A DNA stretch of 64,000 nt from Lachnotalea sp. AF33-28 (GTDB taxonomy: Bacteria; Bacillota; Clostridia; Lachnospirales; Lachnospiraceae): positions 1 through 64,000 of the forward strand of contig NZ_QUEE01000019.1 of assembly GCF_003477885.1 (NCBI RefSeq). The letters are read 5' to 3'. Below, piece by piece: positions 43,101 to 52,600 of the stretch. The notes under the pieces are model-generated. The model made no database searches. It saw nothing but the letters and a program-made list of their open reading frames with translations, and was not told the origin of the DNA. Both the position numbers and the translations under genes were made by a program. Position 1 is the first letter of the stretch. Each line of letters begins with the position of its first letter.

Positions 43101-43664
43101 TTATTTCCGCCCTTCCTCATCCCTTTCCTGCAGATCGGAATTTTTCTTCCGGGCAGGCAGCAAGACGGCCAGCTCCTCCTCCTTATATACAAAGAGGATC
43201 AGAACGGCCAGCAGGATGGAGGAAACGACCACATAGCAGTCCGCCACATTAAATACCGGAAAGTCGATCAGACTGAAGTAGAAAAAGTCCACCACATAGC
43301 CCAGGCGCACACGGTCAATCAGATTGCCGAGTGCCCCGGCAAACAGGCAGCAGACGGTCAGCCGCAGAGGCAGATAGCGTTTCGTCTCCGGCAGGCGCAG
43401 GGTAAAATATACCAGAACCAGCAGAACCAGAGAAGTCACAAGAAGAAAGAATCCCTGGCGGTTCTGGAGCACCCCGAAGGCTGCCCCCTTATTGGTGGCA
43501 TAGGTGAGCTCAAACACACCTTTGATCAGTACGATGGGAGGCTTATCCATCAGATGCAGCACAGCCAGGTGTTTGGTAAACTGATCCAGTGCCACCAGCA
43601 GAGCGGCCAGCACTGTGCAGTACAGCAGAGATGATCGTTTTTTATTATTACTGTTATTGTCCAT
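43101..43664 (-). CDS. lspA: Lipoprotein signal peptidase
   Basis: Signal peptidase II, 187 aa, four membrane helices, removes signal peptides of prolipoproteins. The catalytic Asp pair is in GALGNLIDRVRLGYVVDFF and FNVADCYVV. N-terminal helix begins after the basic NNKKRSS. The C-terminus is Lys/Glu-rich and longer than usual. ATG 43664 follows AGGAGCG; ATG 43682 is also possible. Confidence 0.95.
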   Translation of the reverse strand: MDNNSNNKKRSSLLYCTVLAALLVALDQFTKHLAVLHLMDKPPIVLIKGVFELTYATNKGAAFGVLQNRQGFFLLVTSLVLLVLVYFTLRLPETKRYLPLRLTVCCLFAGALGNLIDRVRLGYVVDFFYFSLIDFPVFNVADCYVVVSSILLAVLILFVYKEEELAVLLPARKKNSDLQERDEEGRK

Positions 43665-43695
43665 ATTCGCTCCTATCCGCATGCAGTGTCAGAAT

Positions 43696-44790
43696 TCAGT
43701 CAAGCACTGCTGACAGCGCATCTTCCAGTTCCTTTTCCGTCACCGAGGTCTCTATATATGCCTGGCCGATGCGGCCTAACAGTATGAAACGGATGCTGCC
43801 CGCGTCCATTTTCTTATCATGTTTTACGGCATTCAATACGGCTTTCGGATCGATTTCGTCCGCTTTCAGGCTGCGCGGTACGCCGAGACTGTCAAACAGC
43901 GCCCTCAAGGCATGTACATCCTCTTCGGAAATCAGATTCCTGCGGCAGGACAGCCAGGCGGCAGCCATACTGCCGATCGCCACGCATTCACCGTGAAGCA
44001 ACGCAAATTTCATCTCTTTTTCTATCGCATGTCCGAGGGTATGGCCAAAATTCAGCAGTGCGCGTTCTCCCTGCTCTTTCCAGTCTTCCTCCACGATCCC
44101 CTGCTTGATATGGCAGCTGCCGGAGATCATCTCCTCACAAGTTCCCGGATCTCTTCTTCGGATTTCTTCAATATGGCAGCTGATCCAGTCATAATAGGAA
44201 GGATCGTTGATCAGCCCATATTTGACAATCTCACCCAGGCCGGACAGATACTGCCTTTCCGACAAGGTGCTCAGTACGGAAAGGTTAATATAGACCAGAG
44301 AGGGGTTATGGAAAGCCCCCACCATATTCTTGTAGGAAGAAAAATCCACGCCGGTCTTGCCGCCGATGCTACTATCCACCTGTGCCAACAGCGTGGTCGG
44401 GACCTGGACAAATTCAATGCCCCTAAGATAGGTGGCCGCCGCAAAACCTGCCAGGTCACCGGTTACCCCTCCGCCCAAAGCGATCAGGAGGTCTTTTCGG
44501 TCGAACTGATGCAGTATCAGATGCTCATAGAGTTCCCGCACCGTATCCAGTGTTTTGCTTTCTTCGCCAGCCGGGAATACAAAGCTGATCACTTCCCTGG
44601 CGCAGGACGTAAGAAGAGCCTCCAGTTCATTCAGATACAGCCCGGCCACCGCGCTGTCCGACACGATGCAGAGCCTGCGCCGGCTTATGTCAAGCTGCCC
44701 CAGCTCCCTGGGAAGGTTGTCAAATGAGGATTCAATACAGATATCGTAGATCGATTTTTTGTCATTATGAAGCGTAATTCTGGTTGACAT
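43696..44790 (-). CDS. aroB: 3-dehydroquinate synthase
   Basis: Second enzyme of the shikimate pathway, 364 aa, uses NAD and Zn. Key motifs are PAGEESKTLDTV, GGGVTGDLAGFAAATYLRG (NAD site) and the Zn ligands in NFGHTLGHAIE and LLHGECVAIG. ATG 44790 is chosen because GGAGA lies upstream at a normal distance; ATG 44805 lacks a site. It is alone among shikimate genes here. Confidence 0.95.
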   Translation of the reverse strand: MSTRITLHNDKKSIYDICIESSFDNLPRELGQLDISRRRLCIVSDSAVAGLYLNELEALLTSCAREVISFVFPAGEESKTLDTVRELYEHLILHQFDRKDLLIALGGGVTGDLAGFAAATYLRGIEFVQVPTTLLAQVDSSIGGKTGVDFSSYKNMVGAFHNPSLVYINLSVLSTLSERQYLSGLGEIVKYGLINDPSYYDWISCHIEEIRRRDPGTCEEMISGSCHIKQGIVEEDWKEQGERALLNFGHTLGHAIEKEMKFALLHGECVAIGSMAAAWLSCRRNLISEEDVHALRALFDSLGVPRSLKADEIDPKAVLNAVKHDKKMDAGSIRFILLGRIGQAYIETSVTEKELEDALSAVLD

Positions 44791-44832
44791 ATATGCTATC
44801 TCCATTCATGTACGGCTGATTAAACCCAGCCG

Positions 44833-45585
44833 CTATTGATATTTTAGGATCGTAACAAACGTCCGGCCCTTTTTGCTCAAAGATCCGGATCCCTTATAGA
44901 TGAACTTGCCCAGCCCGCGGACCGACACCACATCCCCTTCTCTTAGGGAATGGCTGTTTGCAGTGACACATCTGCCGTTCACAAATACCCGCTCACTCGA
45001 AACGCATTCCCCCACCTTTCCTCTGGACAGCCTGTAAGCCAGCGCCAGAATCGCATCCAGCCTCTCCGAAGCCACACTTCCGGTGATTTCCTCAAAACTT
45101 GGGCCCGGGATATTTTCAATATCATCCGCAAGCCGGCAGGTAACGGGATTATGGCCTACATTTACGAGCTGCTCCAGAATCAGCCCGGATACGGACGGGA
45201 GGCAGAAACAGTAACAGACGTTCCCATCCAGGAGAAGATCCCCTGTTTTCCCTCTGTCAATGCCTAGATTCAGTATAGCTCCCAAATAGTCGCGATGCGT
45301 GCACGGCCTGGCAAATTTGGGAGCGGTCGGAGCGATTTTAATCACGCAAATTGGAGGTTTTGCAAGATCCTGTTCCCTGACAGGAAGAAAGCAAACAATT
45401 TTTCTCTCCGCAAGATCATAGCCTCCCTCCAGCCGACAGGCCACAGGCAGGCTTGACATCATGGACAAAAAAATTGTCTGCTCATTTAAATTCAAAAAAT
45501 CACTATATAAGGGAATATCCCTTTGGTAACTGGTGCCCGCAAGCTCCTCCAGGCGCCTGCGCAGCAGCTGCTCTTCCTTTTCCAT
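44833..45585 (-). CDS. ylmH: YlmH S4-domain RNA-binding protein
   Basis: A 250-aa protein of the YlmH family (RqcP2-like) with a C-terminal S4 domain (RLDAILALAYRLSRGKVGEC, then VFVNGRCVTANSHSLREGDVVSVRGLGKF in part). The N-terminal part holds the YlmH-specific domain. Known members act in ribosome-associated quality control. It follows sepF, a conserved order in Firmicutes. Confidence 0.92.
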   Translation of the reverse strand: MEKEEQLLRRRLEELAGTSYQRDIPLYSDFLNLNEQTIFLSMMSSLPVACRLEGGYDLAERKIVCFLPVREQDLAKPPICVIKIAPTAPKFARPCTHRDYLGAILNLGIDRGKTGDLLLDGNVCYCFCLPSVSGLILEQLVNVGHNPVTCRLADDIENIPGPSFEEITGSVASERLDAILALAYRLSRGKVGECVSSERVFVNGRCVTANSHSLREGDVVSVRGLGKFIYKGSGSLSKKGRTFVTILKYQ

Positions 45586-45617
45586 AGCCGCTCCTGTAAG
45601 TATCCGGTATTAAAGCG

Positions 45618-46154
45618 TTACAGATTCAGATTGAGTGAAGAAATATCGAATCCGCTGCCGCTTAACATCTCGGTGAAATCACCGGACAGATTTATTGTAG
45701 CAGGAGTGACTATAAAGATATAGTTTGAAATCTTCTGCAGGTTTCCATTCATGGAATAGCATGCGCCGGATGTAAAATCGATAATTCTCTGGGCCACCTC
45801 TGTATGAATTCCTTCCAAATTGATCACAACCGCACGTCCGCTCAACAGAGTATCACAGATCTCTCTGCCGTCCTCCACAGATGTTGGCTTGATCAGGCAT
45901 ACCTCCATACCGCGTCCTCCGTTTCTCATAGGCACCACATTGCTGCTTCTGCTCTTGGAGAGGAATGGTTTGTCCGGGACAGCCGCATCCTCCGGTTCTT
46001 CAGTGTTTTTCCTGGATTTCTTTTCTTTGGATTCCTTCTTTACATATTCTTCATCATCTATATCTTCATCATCAAATTCATCGTATTCATCGTCGTCGAA
46101 ATCATCATCGAGCTTGATTGCTTCCAAAAGTTTTTCAATTATTTTTGCTGCCAT
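45618..46154 (-). CDS. sepF: SepF cell-division protein
   Basis: A 178-aa FtsZ-membrane linker. The N-terminal amphipathic helix is MAAKIIEKLLEAIKL, followed by a long acidic linker rich in Asp and Glu (residues 16-40). The SepF core (about 80-165) shows VCLIKPTSVEDGREICDTLL and IDFTSGACYSMNG. The GYSMNG-like Gly is kept. RBS AATGGAGAG. It precedes ylmH. Confidence 0.94.
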   Translation of the reverse strand: MAAKIIEKLLEAIKLDDDFDDDEYDEFDDEDIDDEEYVKKESKEKKSRKNTEEPEDAAVPDKPFLSKSRSSNVVPMRNGGRGMEVCLIKPTSVEDGREICDTLLSGRAVVINLEGIHTEVAQRIIDFTSGACYSMNGNLQKISNYIFIVTPATINLSGDFTEMLSGSGFDISSLNLNL

Positions 46155-46252
46155 AAACTTCTGCTCTCCATTCCTTTCATCTCTTAAGACCTAATCATAG
46201 CATATTATGTTCGGTTTATCAACATTTTTGTGGTAAATCAGGGGCTTGTGGA

Positions 46253-47644
46253 CTAGTAAATAATATCCTCCTCCCTGATCATGGAGCCTTCCAGAACGAT
46301 ATGATCGAATGCGGAAAGCCCAAACGAGGTTCCTTTTTTCACGATATAGTATTCCGCATTTTCATCAATGATTTCGATCTGCTTAAACACTGCGTAGCCT
46401 TTATTCACGTTATAGACGCCGGACAGACCGGAAGATGCGCCCACCTGATAGCGCTCGTTGGAATCAGGCATGATGATATAGTCCCCGCTGTTTAAGTCCT
46501 GCTTGTCCACGTAACAGTACTCCGCAGTCTGTTGATAGATGGACGGTGAGATAAATTCTACGCTGGGCCCTGATTCCAGATAGATTTCACGGTAAAATCC
46601 GGATTTGTTGTTTTCACCGGTGGTAAGAAACGATACCGGGATCACATAAAAGTCCTTCTGCACCACGGAGGTCTTTGGAATTTTCAGGCCTTCTTCCTGT
46701 TCTTTGCCGATTTCAACCTCAACAAAACGCTCGTCCGAAAAATCCACCATGTATTTCTGGAAATCCAGCCGCGCATACGTTCCGGCATCCGCACCGATAA
46801 AAGTGGAATAAGCCGCCCTAAGTTCCAGATCGTATCCGATAAAGCGGACGCGCAGTGACGTCTTATCCGCGAAAGCCAGCACATCTTCCTCCGAAATCGG
46901 GAGTATGAGCGACCACTCATCGCTGCCGATCAGCTTATAGATTGGACTTCCGGCTTCCACCATGTCTCCGGATTTAATATAGTTCTTTTTATAGTCGGAT
47001 GCCTTAAAATGATCCGCTGTAATCTGCTCCGGCGTCAGGGTTTCAAAGCCGTCGGTATAGTATTCCAGTATACCGCTCTTTGGAGCATAATTGAGCTGAA
47101 AATGCGAACCAGATTCGGCCGCCGCATTTTGAAGCTCTTCGAGAGCCTGGGCGCTCACATATTCCCACAGCATGGACTGAAGCTTATATTTCACGTCATA
47201 GATGGCGTCAAATTCCATTGGGTCATAGCCTGTGCTGTACTCCGTAAGCTGCTTGCGCAGGCTGCCTAAATTTTCCATGGACAGGTTATTAGCATCCTCG
47301 CTGTTTTCCGACAGCTTGGATGTAATATCTCCGCTCTCATCCAGCAGACAGATCAGGTTGCCATTGCCCGTCCGGTCTCCCTGCTTCATATAAAAATTGA
47401 CATAGCCAGCCTGTTCGGCGGTATAGATCTCTTCATTGCGTAAAATAAGCCCGGTGTAATAAGAATTGCTGGCCAGGCTTCCTTCCACTACCTCATAAAT
47501 ATGTATCTTATCTTTTGAAAAATAATTGAATACAATGATCACCAGATAAACAAAAATAAACAGAAAGATGATGGTTCCGATATTTATGTTGATTGGCTTT
47601 TTATAACGTATGATTTTTTTAGTCTTTTTCGCCTTTTTTGCCAT
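46253..47644 (-). CDS. HlyD-like membrane fusion/adaptor protein
   Basis: A 463-aa protein with one N-terminal membrane helix (INIGTIIFLFIFVYLVIIVF, residues 20-39) after a very basic start. The outer part resembles HlyD-family adaptors, with lipoyl-like strands (SNSYYTGLILRNEE, VNFYMKQGDRTGNGNLIC) and a helical hairpin with little coiled coil. Such genes sit next to sepF in many Lachnospiraceae but have no transporter partner here. Function unknown; a link to cell-envelope assembly is only from context. Confidence 0.8.
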   Translation of the reverse strand: MAKKAKKTKKIIRYKKPININIGTIIFLFIFVYLVIIVFNYFSKDKIHIYEVVEGSLASNSYYTGLILRNEEIYTAEQAGYVNFYMKQGDRTGNGNLICLLDESGDITSKLSENSEDANNLSMENLGSLRKQLTEYSTGYDPMEFDAIYDVKYKLQSMLWEYVSAQALEELQNAAAESGSHFQLNYAPKSGILEYYTDGFETLTPEQITADHFKASDYKKNYIKSGDMVEAGSPIYKLIGSDEWSLILPISEEDVLAFADKTSLRVRFIGYDLELRAAYSTFIGADAGTYARLDFQKYMVDFSDERFVEVEIGKEQEEGLKIPKTSVVQKDFYVIPVSFLTTGENNKSGFYREIYLESGPSVEFISPSIYQQTAEYCYVDKQDLNSGDYIIMPDSNERYQVGASSGLSGVYNVNKGYAVFKQIEIIDENAEYYIVKKGTSFGLSAFDHIVLEGSMIREEDIIY

Positions 47645-47864
47645 TGGTAACCGCAGTCTCCCTTCCCAATTATTATAAGCGGCTAAGCAGAATTATGCAA
47701 TAGCCTAAACCCGGCGATTATCGTCGAATAAAAGACAGTTTTGATGAAATCTATCTAATTTTTGAAATGCTGGAAGGAGTTACCATAATATTTTCTGGCA
47801 ATTGTAACAAACTAAGTAAAAAGCCAAAGGTATTTGGCGGACAAACATTTAGGAGGTCTTTAAC

Positions 47865-48077
47865 ATGAATACAAAAATAATCGACTATACAGCCCTTACA
47901 CTGACGATTATCGGTGCGGTGAACTGGGGGTTGATCGGATTTTTCCGTTTTAATCTGGTAGAGTTTTTATTTGGCGATATGACTTTGATCAGCAGGATTG
48001 TATATGCGGTGGTAGGTATTGCCGGACTCTATCTGATCAGCACCTACGGCAGAATTGCATCCGCCGGCGACAGATAA
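47865..48077 (+). CDS. DUF378-family small membrane protein
   Basis: A 70-aa protein with two membrane helices and the DUF378 signature TIIGAVNWGLIGFFRFNLVE followed by ISRIVYAVVGIAGLYLI. RBS TTAGGAGGTC. It stands alone on the plus strand among minus-strand genes, with its own terminator. Function unknown. Confidence 0.92.
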   Translation: MNTKIIDYTALTLTIIGAVNWGLIGFFRFNLVEFLFGDMTLISRIVYAVVGIAGLYLISTYGRIASAGDR

Positions 48078-48121
48078 TCGCATTTTCCTAATCGAAACAT
48101 GTGCCGCCAGGCGCACCACTG

Positions 48122-48174
48122 AAAAACAAGGATATCTCCTGACAGCCGGCTGTCAGGAGATATCCCTGTTTTTA
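48122..48174. terminator. Bidirectional terminator, perfect 36-base palindrome
   Basis: GGATATCTCCTGACAGCC (48130-48147) and its exact complement (48148-48165) with AAAAACA before and TGTTTTT after. It ends both the DUF378 gene and the minus-strand gene at 48197. Confidence 0.95.
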
Positions 48175-48196
48175 TACTGTATGTACCGCTTAATAT

Positions 48197-48616
48197 CTAT
48201 AAAGAAATTACCAATTTGTCCTTTGCATTAGCCGGCAGTTCAGCTTCGTCCTGTGAAACGCTCAATACAAAGGTAACCGCGTATTCTTCTCCAATTTTAT
48301 CAAGCTCATCAATGGCATCCGCAATATCCTTGCCTTCCAGATGAGCCAGCTTTAAAAAGCTGTCCAGATACATCTGTTCCAGATCGTGGTCCTGTGAAAT
48401 AATTCCGCAGATAAAACCGATAAACGCATTGTAGGAACGGATCGGGTAATCCATCACATTGATTAACCGAACCTTCGTATTTAATTCGTACATGTGCTTA
48501 GAGCTCTTGTCTAAGTATACGATAGATCCTTTTGATTCTTTGATTGCAGAGTTCGCCTTGTCAAGGAGAAACTTTGTCTTACCTTTCCCCTTTTTTCCTG
48601 CTATGATTTGAACCAT
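48197..48616 (-). CDS. P-loop protein of unknown function
   Basis: A 139-aa protein that starts MVQIIAGKKGKGKTKFLLDK; GKKGKGKT (8-15) is a Walker A-like loop. IVYLDKSSKHMYELN may be a second nucleotide contact. The C-terminal half is acidic and helical, ending FVLSVSQDEAELP. Often annotated loosely as twitching-motility or ATP-binding protein in Lachnospiraceae, without evidence. ATG 48616 follows AAAGGAGGAGATAG and is preferred to upstream starts. Confidence 0.75.
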   Translation of the reverse strand: MVQIIAGKKGKGKTKFLLDKANSAIKESKGSIVYLDKSSKHMYELNTKVRLINVMDYPIRSYNAFIGFICGIISQDHDLEQMYLDSFLKLAHLEGKDIADAIDELDKIGEEYAVTFVLSVSQDEAELPANAKDKLVISL

Positions 48617-48799
48617 GGCTATCTCCTCCTTTAGTTTATTAGTGTCATTCACGCGATTAGACATCCCATGCCGCACGGCTGTTCTGCGATAACTTTGCAT
48701 ATTGCACAAAATTGTGTCTTACGCTTGGGGCAGGCCGGCACAAATGTCACATAATTAATCTGACTCCATTATATTATAAAACAGCAGAAAGCACAAGAA

Positions 48800-49792
48800 T
48801 TAATTATAAATTTTCTGAAGCAGCTGATTCATCTGATAATACAGCTGTTCTCTGGAATCCGCTTTCAGAATCACCGATACATACTGATTTCCGTTTGTAT
48901 CCTGGCTGGACATCGCAAGACAGTACATCGCCGCGGATGTGGTGCCGGTTTTGCCGCCTAAGGCCACGACATTCTCCGGAGGGGTTACTTCCTGATTCGT
49001 ATACTTGACGGTGGTTTTAAAATTGCCGGAAACCTGGGCGCCTGCGGCATCCGTGTATGTATAATCATAGGATGCGGTCTGCACGACATTTCTGAAAGTC
49101 TCATACTGAAGCAGCTCGTTGTAAATCAGATAAATATCATAGGCGGTGCTGTAATGGTTCTCGTCAGTCAGACCATGAGGATTTACAAAATTCGTTCCGG
49201 TGGCCCCCAGTTCTTTCGCTTCGGCATTCATCATATTGATGAACTCATCCACGTTTCCCCCGCCCACATGCTGTGCGATGGCGAGCGCAGCATCGTTGCC
49301 GGAAGGGAGCAGCGCGCCATAAATCAGCTGTTCTAACGTATAGGTACAGCCGGATTGCAGCTTTGCAAGGGAAGTCCCCTTAAGCTCGGACTTCTTAACG
49401 ATGTCATCACCGACAGTGACACTGTCCGACAGATTGCCATATTTAAGAGCGACTAAAACCGTCATCAGTTTGGTGATGCTGGCCGGATACAGGCGCTCAA
49501 ACGCATTGTGGCTGAATACTACCTGATTGGAAGTCACATTATAAATGATGGCAGCTTCCGCCTTGATCGTCTCATCCTGATAGCCGGACTCATCTCCCAC
49601 CACCACAAGATCATCCGCAAACAGGTCTGTCCTGTCTCCGGCCATATCCTGCATAGCGGAAATGTTCGTATTGTAAGCCACCGCGTAAGGCTCAAGTAAG
49701 GGATCGGATGCTCCGAATAGAGAACATCCTGTCAGTGAGCCCGCTAAAAATAAGGTGATCAGGGTACATTGTACAGATTTTTTTCTAATCAT
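48800..49792 (-). CDS. D-alanyl-D-alanine carboxypeptidase (DacF/PBP5 type), predicted lipoprotein
   Basis: Low-mass penicillin-binding protein of 330 aa that trims peptidoglycan stems. The SxxK motif is SITKLMTV, the SxN motif LPSGNDAAL and the KTG motif GGKTGTTSA. The signal sequence LITLFLAGSLTGC ends in a lipobox-like LTG-Cys, so the protein is probably lipid-anchored, unlike DacA/DacF with a C-terminal anchor. ATG 49792 overlaps the mgsA stop as ATGA. Confidence 0.92.
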   Translation of the reverse strand: MIRKKSVQCTLITLFLAGSLTGCSLFGASDPLLEPYAVAYNTNISAMQDMAGDRTDLFADDLVVVGDESGYQDETIKAEAAIIYNVTSNQVVFSHNAFERLYPASITKLMTVLVALKYGNLSDSVTVGDDIVKKSELKGTSLAKLQSGCTYTLEQLIYGALLPSGNDAALAIAQHVGGGNVDEFINMMNAEAKELGATGTNFVNPHGLTDENHYSTAYDIYLIYNELLQYETFRNVVQTASYDYTYTDAAGAQVSGNFKTTVKYTNQEVTPPENVVALGGKTGTTSAAMYCLAMSSQDTNGNQYVSVILKADSREQLYYQMNQLLQKIYN

Positions 49793-50184
49793 TTGTAAGC
49801 ATCTCTCCACTCCAGATCACCACGCTCCAGCGCCTTGATCAGCAGCTCCGCTGTGGCCAGGTTCGTGGCAACAGGAATATTATGGATATCACAGGCACTC
49901 ATCACCTTGTTCATATCCGGTTCATGGGACTTCGGTCCCAGCGGGTCACGAAGAAAAATTACAAGGTCTATCTGATTCTGCTCTACGGATGCTACCAGCT
50001 GCCGTTCACCACCCAGATGGCCTGCCAGGAATTTGTGTATATTCAGATTGGTCACCTCTTCAATCAGCCTTCCAGTGGTTCCTGTAGCGTATAAATCATG
50101 TTTACTTAAGATAATGCGGTATGCGATACAGAAATTCTGCATCAGTTTTTTCTTGGAATCATGGGCGATTAAACCAATGTTCAT
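49789..50184 (-). CDS. mgsA: Methylglyoxal synthase
   Basis: Converts dihydroxyacetone phosphate to methylglyoxal and phosphate. The 131-aa protein has IGLIAHDSKK at the start, the phosphate-binding TGTTGRLIE and the catalytic Asp in LVIFLRDPLGPKSHEPDM. RBS AAGGAGGTAA. It is coupled to the carboxypeptidase gene and follows rodA, a conserved order in Clostridia. Confidence 0.96.
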   Translation of the reverse strand: MNIGLIAHDSKKKLMQNFCIAYRIILSKHDLYATGTTGRLIEEVTNLNIHKFLAGHLGGERQLVASVEQNQIDLVIFLRDPLGPKSHEPDMNKVMSACDIHNIPVATNLATAELLIKALERGDLEWRDAYK

Positions 50185-50241
50185 TAACAGTTACCTCCTT
50201 AAATATTGTCACTTACCGGCAGGCTGGCGGCTCCGGCCCCA

Positions 50242-51408
50242 TTAGATGATCTCGCTTTTTCTCTGCAGGCCAACGTTCATCACAAATCCCAGGCCGATAA
50301 ATACGCTTAACAGGGAACTTAAGCCGGAACTGATAAAAGGAAGGGGGAGTCCCGTATTGGGAAGCAGCATGGTCGCCACCCCAATATTGACGAAAGCCTG
50401 AAAGGCAATAAAAGATGCCATTCCCACGCAGATGAGCCTGCCGGACAGATCTCTCGCTCTCGTTGCCAACCATAAACATTCTAACACAAGTAAGGTGAAT
50501 AATGCAATCAAAATACAACTTCCTGCAAAACCTAATTCTTCTCCGACCACTGCAAAGATAAAATCGGTATCCTCTTCCATGAGGAACTGGCCGTTTTTCA
50601 CCGACTGCAGCGATTCGTTGAACAGCCCTTTGCCATAGAGCTGGCCGGAGCCGATGGCCATGACCGAATTTAACTGCTGTAAAACCATATCTCTGGAAAA
50701 ATCGGGATACAGCCATGCAAGGATTCTCCGTATCTGATAATGGATGGAATTCATCGTGATCTCACCGGCAAAATATGCGGCGGCGGTCTTGTTAATGTAA
50801 TACACGAGATAACCGACTACCGGCGCGCAGACGCCAATCACTCCAAGCACCCACTTGTAACTGATTTTGGCGGTAAAGATGATTACGACAAATATAAAGG
50901 CCACCACCATGCTGGTGGACAGATCCGGCTGATCAAAAATCAGAAATACCGGTGGTGCCAGAAGAACAAGACTGCCAAACACCGTCAGAGGAGAATTGAT
51001 CTTCTCGTGGTACTTCTGAAAAAAGGCCGCAAAAAACAGGATCGTCGCCACCTTGGAAAACTCCGAGGGCTGTATCCTTCCGATGGCCGGCAGATCGATC
51101 CACCGCTGGGCATTGGTCGGGCCGGTGGTACCGAAGAAACGGACAGCCAGCAATATGCCGAGATTGGCAATATAGACCAGCCACATCATCTTCATAACCC
51201 AATGGTAGTCTACCATAGCGATAAAAAGCATGCAGAAGATGCCGATGGCAATTCCCATGATCTGGCGCATATAGTCGGAACCGCCGGAAGGCATTGTCGC
51301 GCTTTTAACGATCAGCACCCCCATAGTGGACAGCACCAGGGTCATAAGCACCAGTTTAAAATCAAAATACTTCAGTTTGTATTTGCGAAAGTTGAATATT
51401 TTTGTCAT
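50242..51408 (-). CDS. rodA: RodA/FtsW-family peptidoglycan polymerase
   Basis: SEDS-family glycosyltransferase with about ten membrane helices, 388 aa. Motifs include TGPTNAQRWIDLPAIGRIQPSE (cited in part), the conserved Asp/Glu region LVLLAPPVFLIFDQPDLST and the late NTGLPLPFISSGLSSL. It pairs with PBP2 encoded upstream to make the cell-wall cylinder. Linked to min and mre genes. Confidence 0.94.
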   Translation of the reverse strand: MTKIFNFRKYKLKYFDFKLVLMTLVLSTMGVLIVKSATMPSGGSDYMRQIMGIAIGIFCMLFIAMVDYHWVMKMMWLVYIANLGILLAVRFFGTTGPTNAQRWIDLPAIGRIQPSEFSKVATILFFAAFFQKYHEKINSPLTVFGSLVLLAPPVFLIFDQPDLSTSMVVAFIFVVIIFTAKISYKWVLGVIGVCAPVVGYLVYYINKTAAAYFAGEITMNSIHYQIRRILAWLYPDFSRDMVLQQLNSVMAIGSGQLYGKGLFNESLQSVKNGQFLMEEDTDFIFAVVGEELGFAGSCILIALFTLLVLECLWLATRARDLSGRLICVGMASFIAFQAFVNIGVATMLLPNTGLPLPFISSGLSSLLSVFIGLGFVMNVGLQRKSEII

Positions 51409-51414
51409 AGATTA

Positions 51415-51714
51415 TTAATTTCTTTTGGCTTCGGACCTTGCGTCTGAACCGTTTCTGATCGTTTTGATCGGAATATTGGCAAAAATCGCCGGCACCGTGC
51501 CATGATTTTCCTCCGACTCTGTCTGGGTGATCTGTATATCCAGCCCATCGCTGTCGATTTCCATATATTTGGAGATCACCTTTATAATATCATTTTTAAT
51601 CGCTTCCATAATCTCCGGCGAACAGCTGGCCCGATCGGACACCAGCAGCAGCTTTAAACGGTCTTTGGCGACCGTACCGGAATTTTTCTTTTTAAATAAA
51701 TCAAATACACTCAT
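51415..51714 (-). CDS. minE: MinE cell-division topological specificity factor
   Basis: A 99-aa protein with the N-terminal membrane/MinD-binding segment (MSVFDLFKKKNSGTVAKDRL), the beta-strand LKLLLVSDRASCSPEIMEAI and the dimer domain. It follows minD with a 9-base gap, so the pole-to-pole Min oscillator is present, unlike Bacillus, which uses DivIVA. Confidence 0.95.
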   Translation of the reverse strand: MSVFDLFKKKNSGTVAKDRLKLLLVSDRASCSPEIMEAIKNDIIKVISKYMEIDSDGLDIQITQTESEENHGTVPAIFANIPIKTIRNGSDARSEAKRN

Positions 51715-51723
51715 GACGGCCCC

Positions 51724-52515
51724 CTATTTACTCTTAAATATGTTCTTAATCCTGTTCCAGAATCCATTGTCGGTATCCAGATTCATAAGCGGAATATCCT
51801 CACCCATTATTCTCTTTACAATATTCATATAGGCTCGTCCGGCCAGCGCATCCGTGCCGACGATCGGTTCGCCCTGATTGGTAGAGATCACAATGTTTTC
51901 ATCATCCGGCACCGCTCCGATCAGGCTGACCGCCAGTATATCCACCACATCGTCGATCGTCATCATGTCACCGCGTTTCACAAGATCCATGCGGATGCGG
52001 TTGACGATCAGATCCACCTTTGTGATCTCATTGGCCTCTAAAAGGCCGATGATGCGGTCCGCATCGCGGATCGCTGATACCTCGGGGGTTGTTACAACCA
52101 GAGCGCGGCTGGCGCCCGCAATCGCGTTTTTAAAACCCTGCTCAATGCCGGCCGGGCAGTCCAGTATAATATAGTCAAATTCTTCTTTGAGTTCATCGAT
52201 CAGTTTCTGCATCTGTTCAGGAGAAACGCTGGTCTTGTCCCTTGTTTGAGCGGACGGCAGGAGATACAGGTTATTGTAGCGCTTATCCTTAATCAGGGCC
52301 TGCTTAATGCGGCAGTTTCCTTCCACAACATCCACCAGATTATAAACGATACGGTTCTCCAGACCCATCACTACGTCCAGATTGCGCAGTCCGATATCTG
52401 TATCGATCAGCACTACTTTCTTGTTCAGCATAGCCAGTCCCGTGCCGACATTTGCTGTTGTGGTGGTTTTTCCTACGCCACCCTTGCCTGAAGTTACTAC
52501 AATTACTTCACTCAT
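51724..52515 (-). CDS. minD: MinD septum-site ATPase
   Basis: Deviant-Walker ATPase, 263 aa. P-loop SGKGGVGKTTTTANVG (about 9-24), DTDIGLRNLDVVMGLE and DYIILDCPAGIE are typical. The C-terminal amphipathic helix FWNRIKNIFKSK binds the membrane. Between minC and minE. Confidence 0.98.
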   Translation of the reverse strand: MSEVIVVTSGKGGVGKTTTTANVGTGLAMLNKKVVLIDTDIGLRNLDVVMGLENRIVYNLVDVVEGNCRIKQALIKDKRYNNLYLLPSAQTRDKTSVSPEQMQKLIDELKEEFDYIILDCPAGIEQGFKNAIAGASRALVVTTPEVSAIRDADRIIGLLEANEITKVDLIVNRIRMDLVKRGDMMTIDDVVDILAVSLIGAVPDDENIVISTNQGEPIVGTDALAGRAYMNIVKRIMGEDIPLMNLDTDNGFWNRIKNIFKSK

Positions 52516-52600
52516 GTCTTTCTTCCTCCCAAATTAAATTGGTAACAGATCAATTTTCCCACCGTCTGAACTGTTACTTAAATTGCACGTGATATAAATT

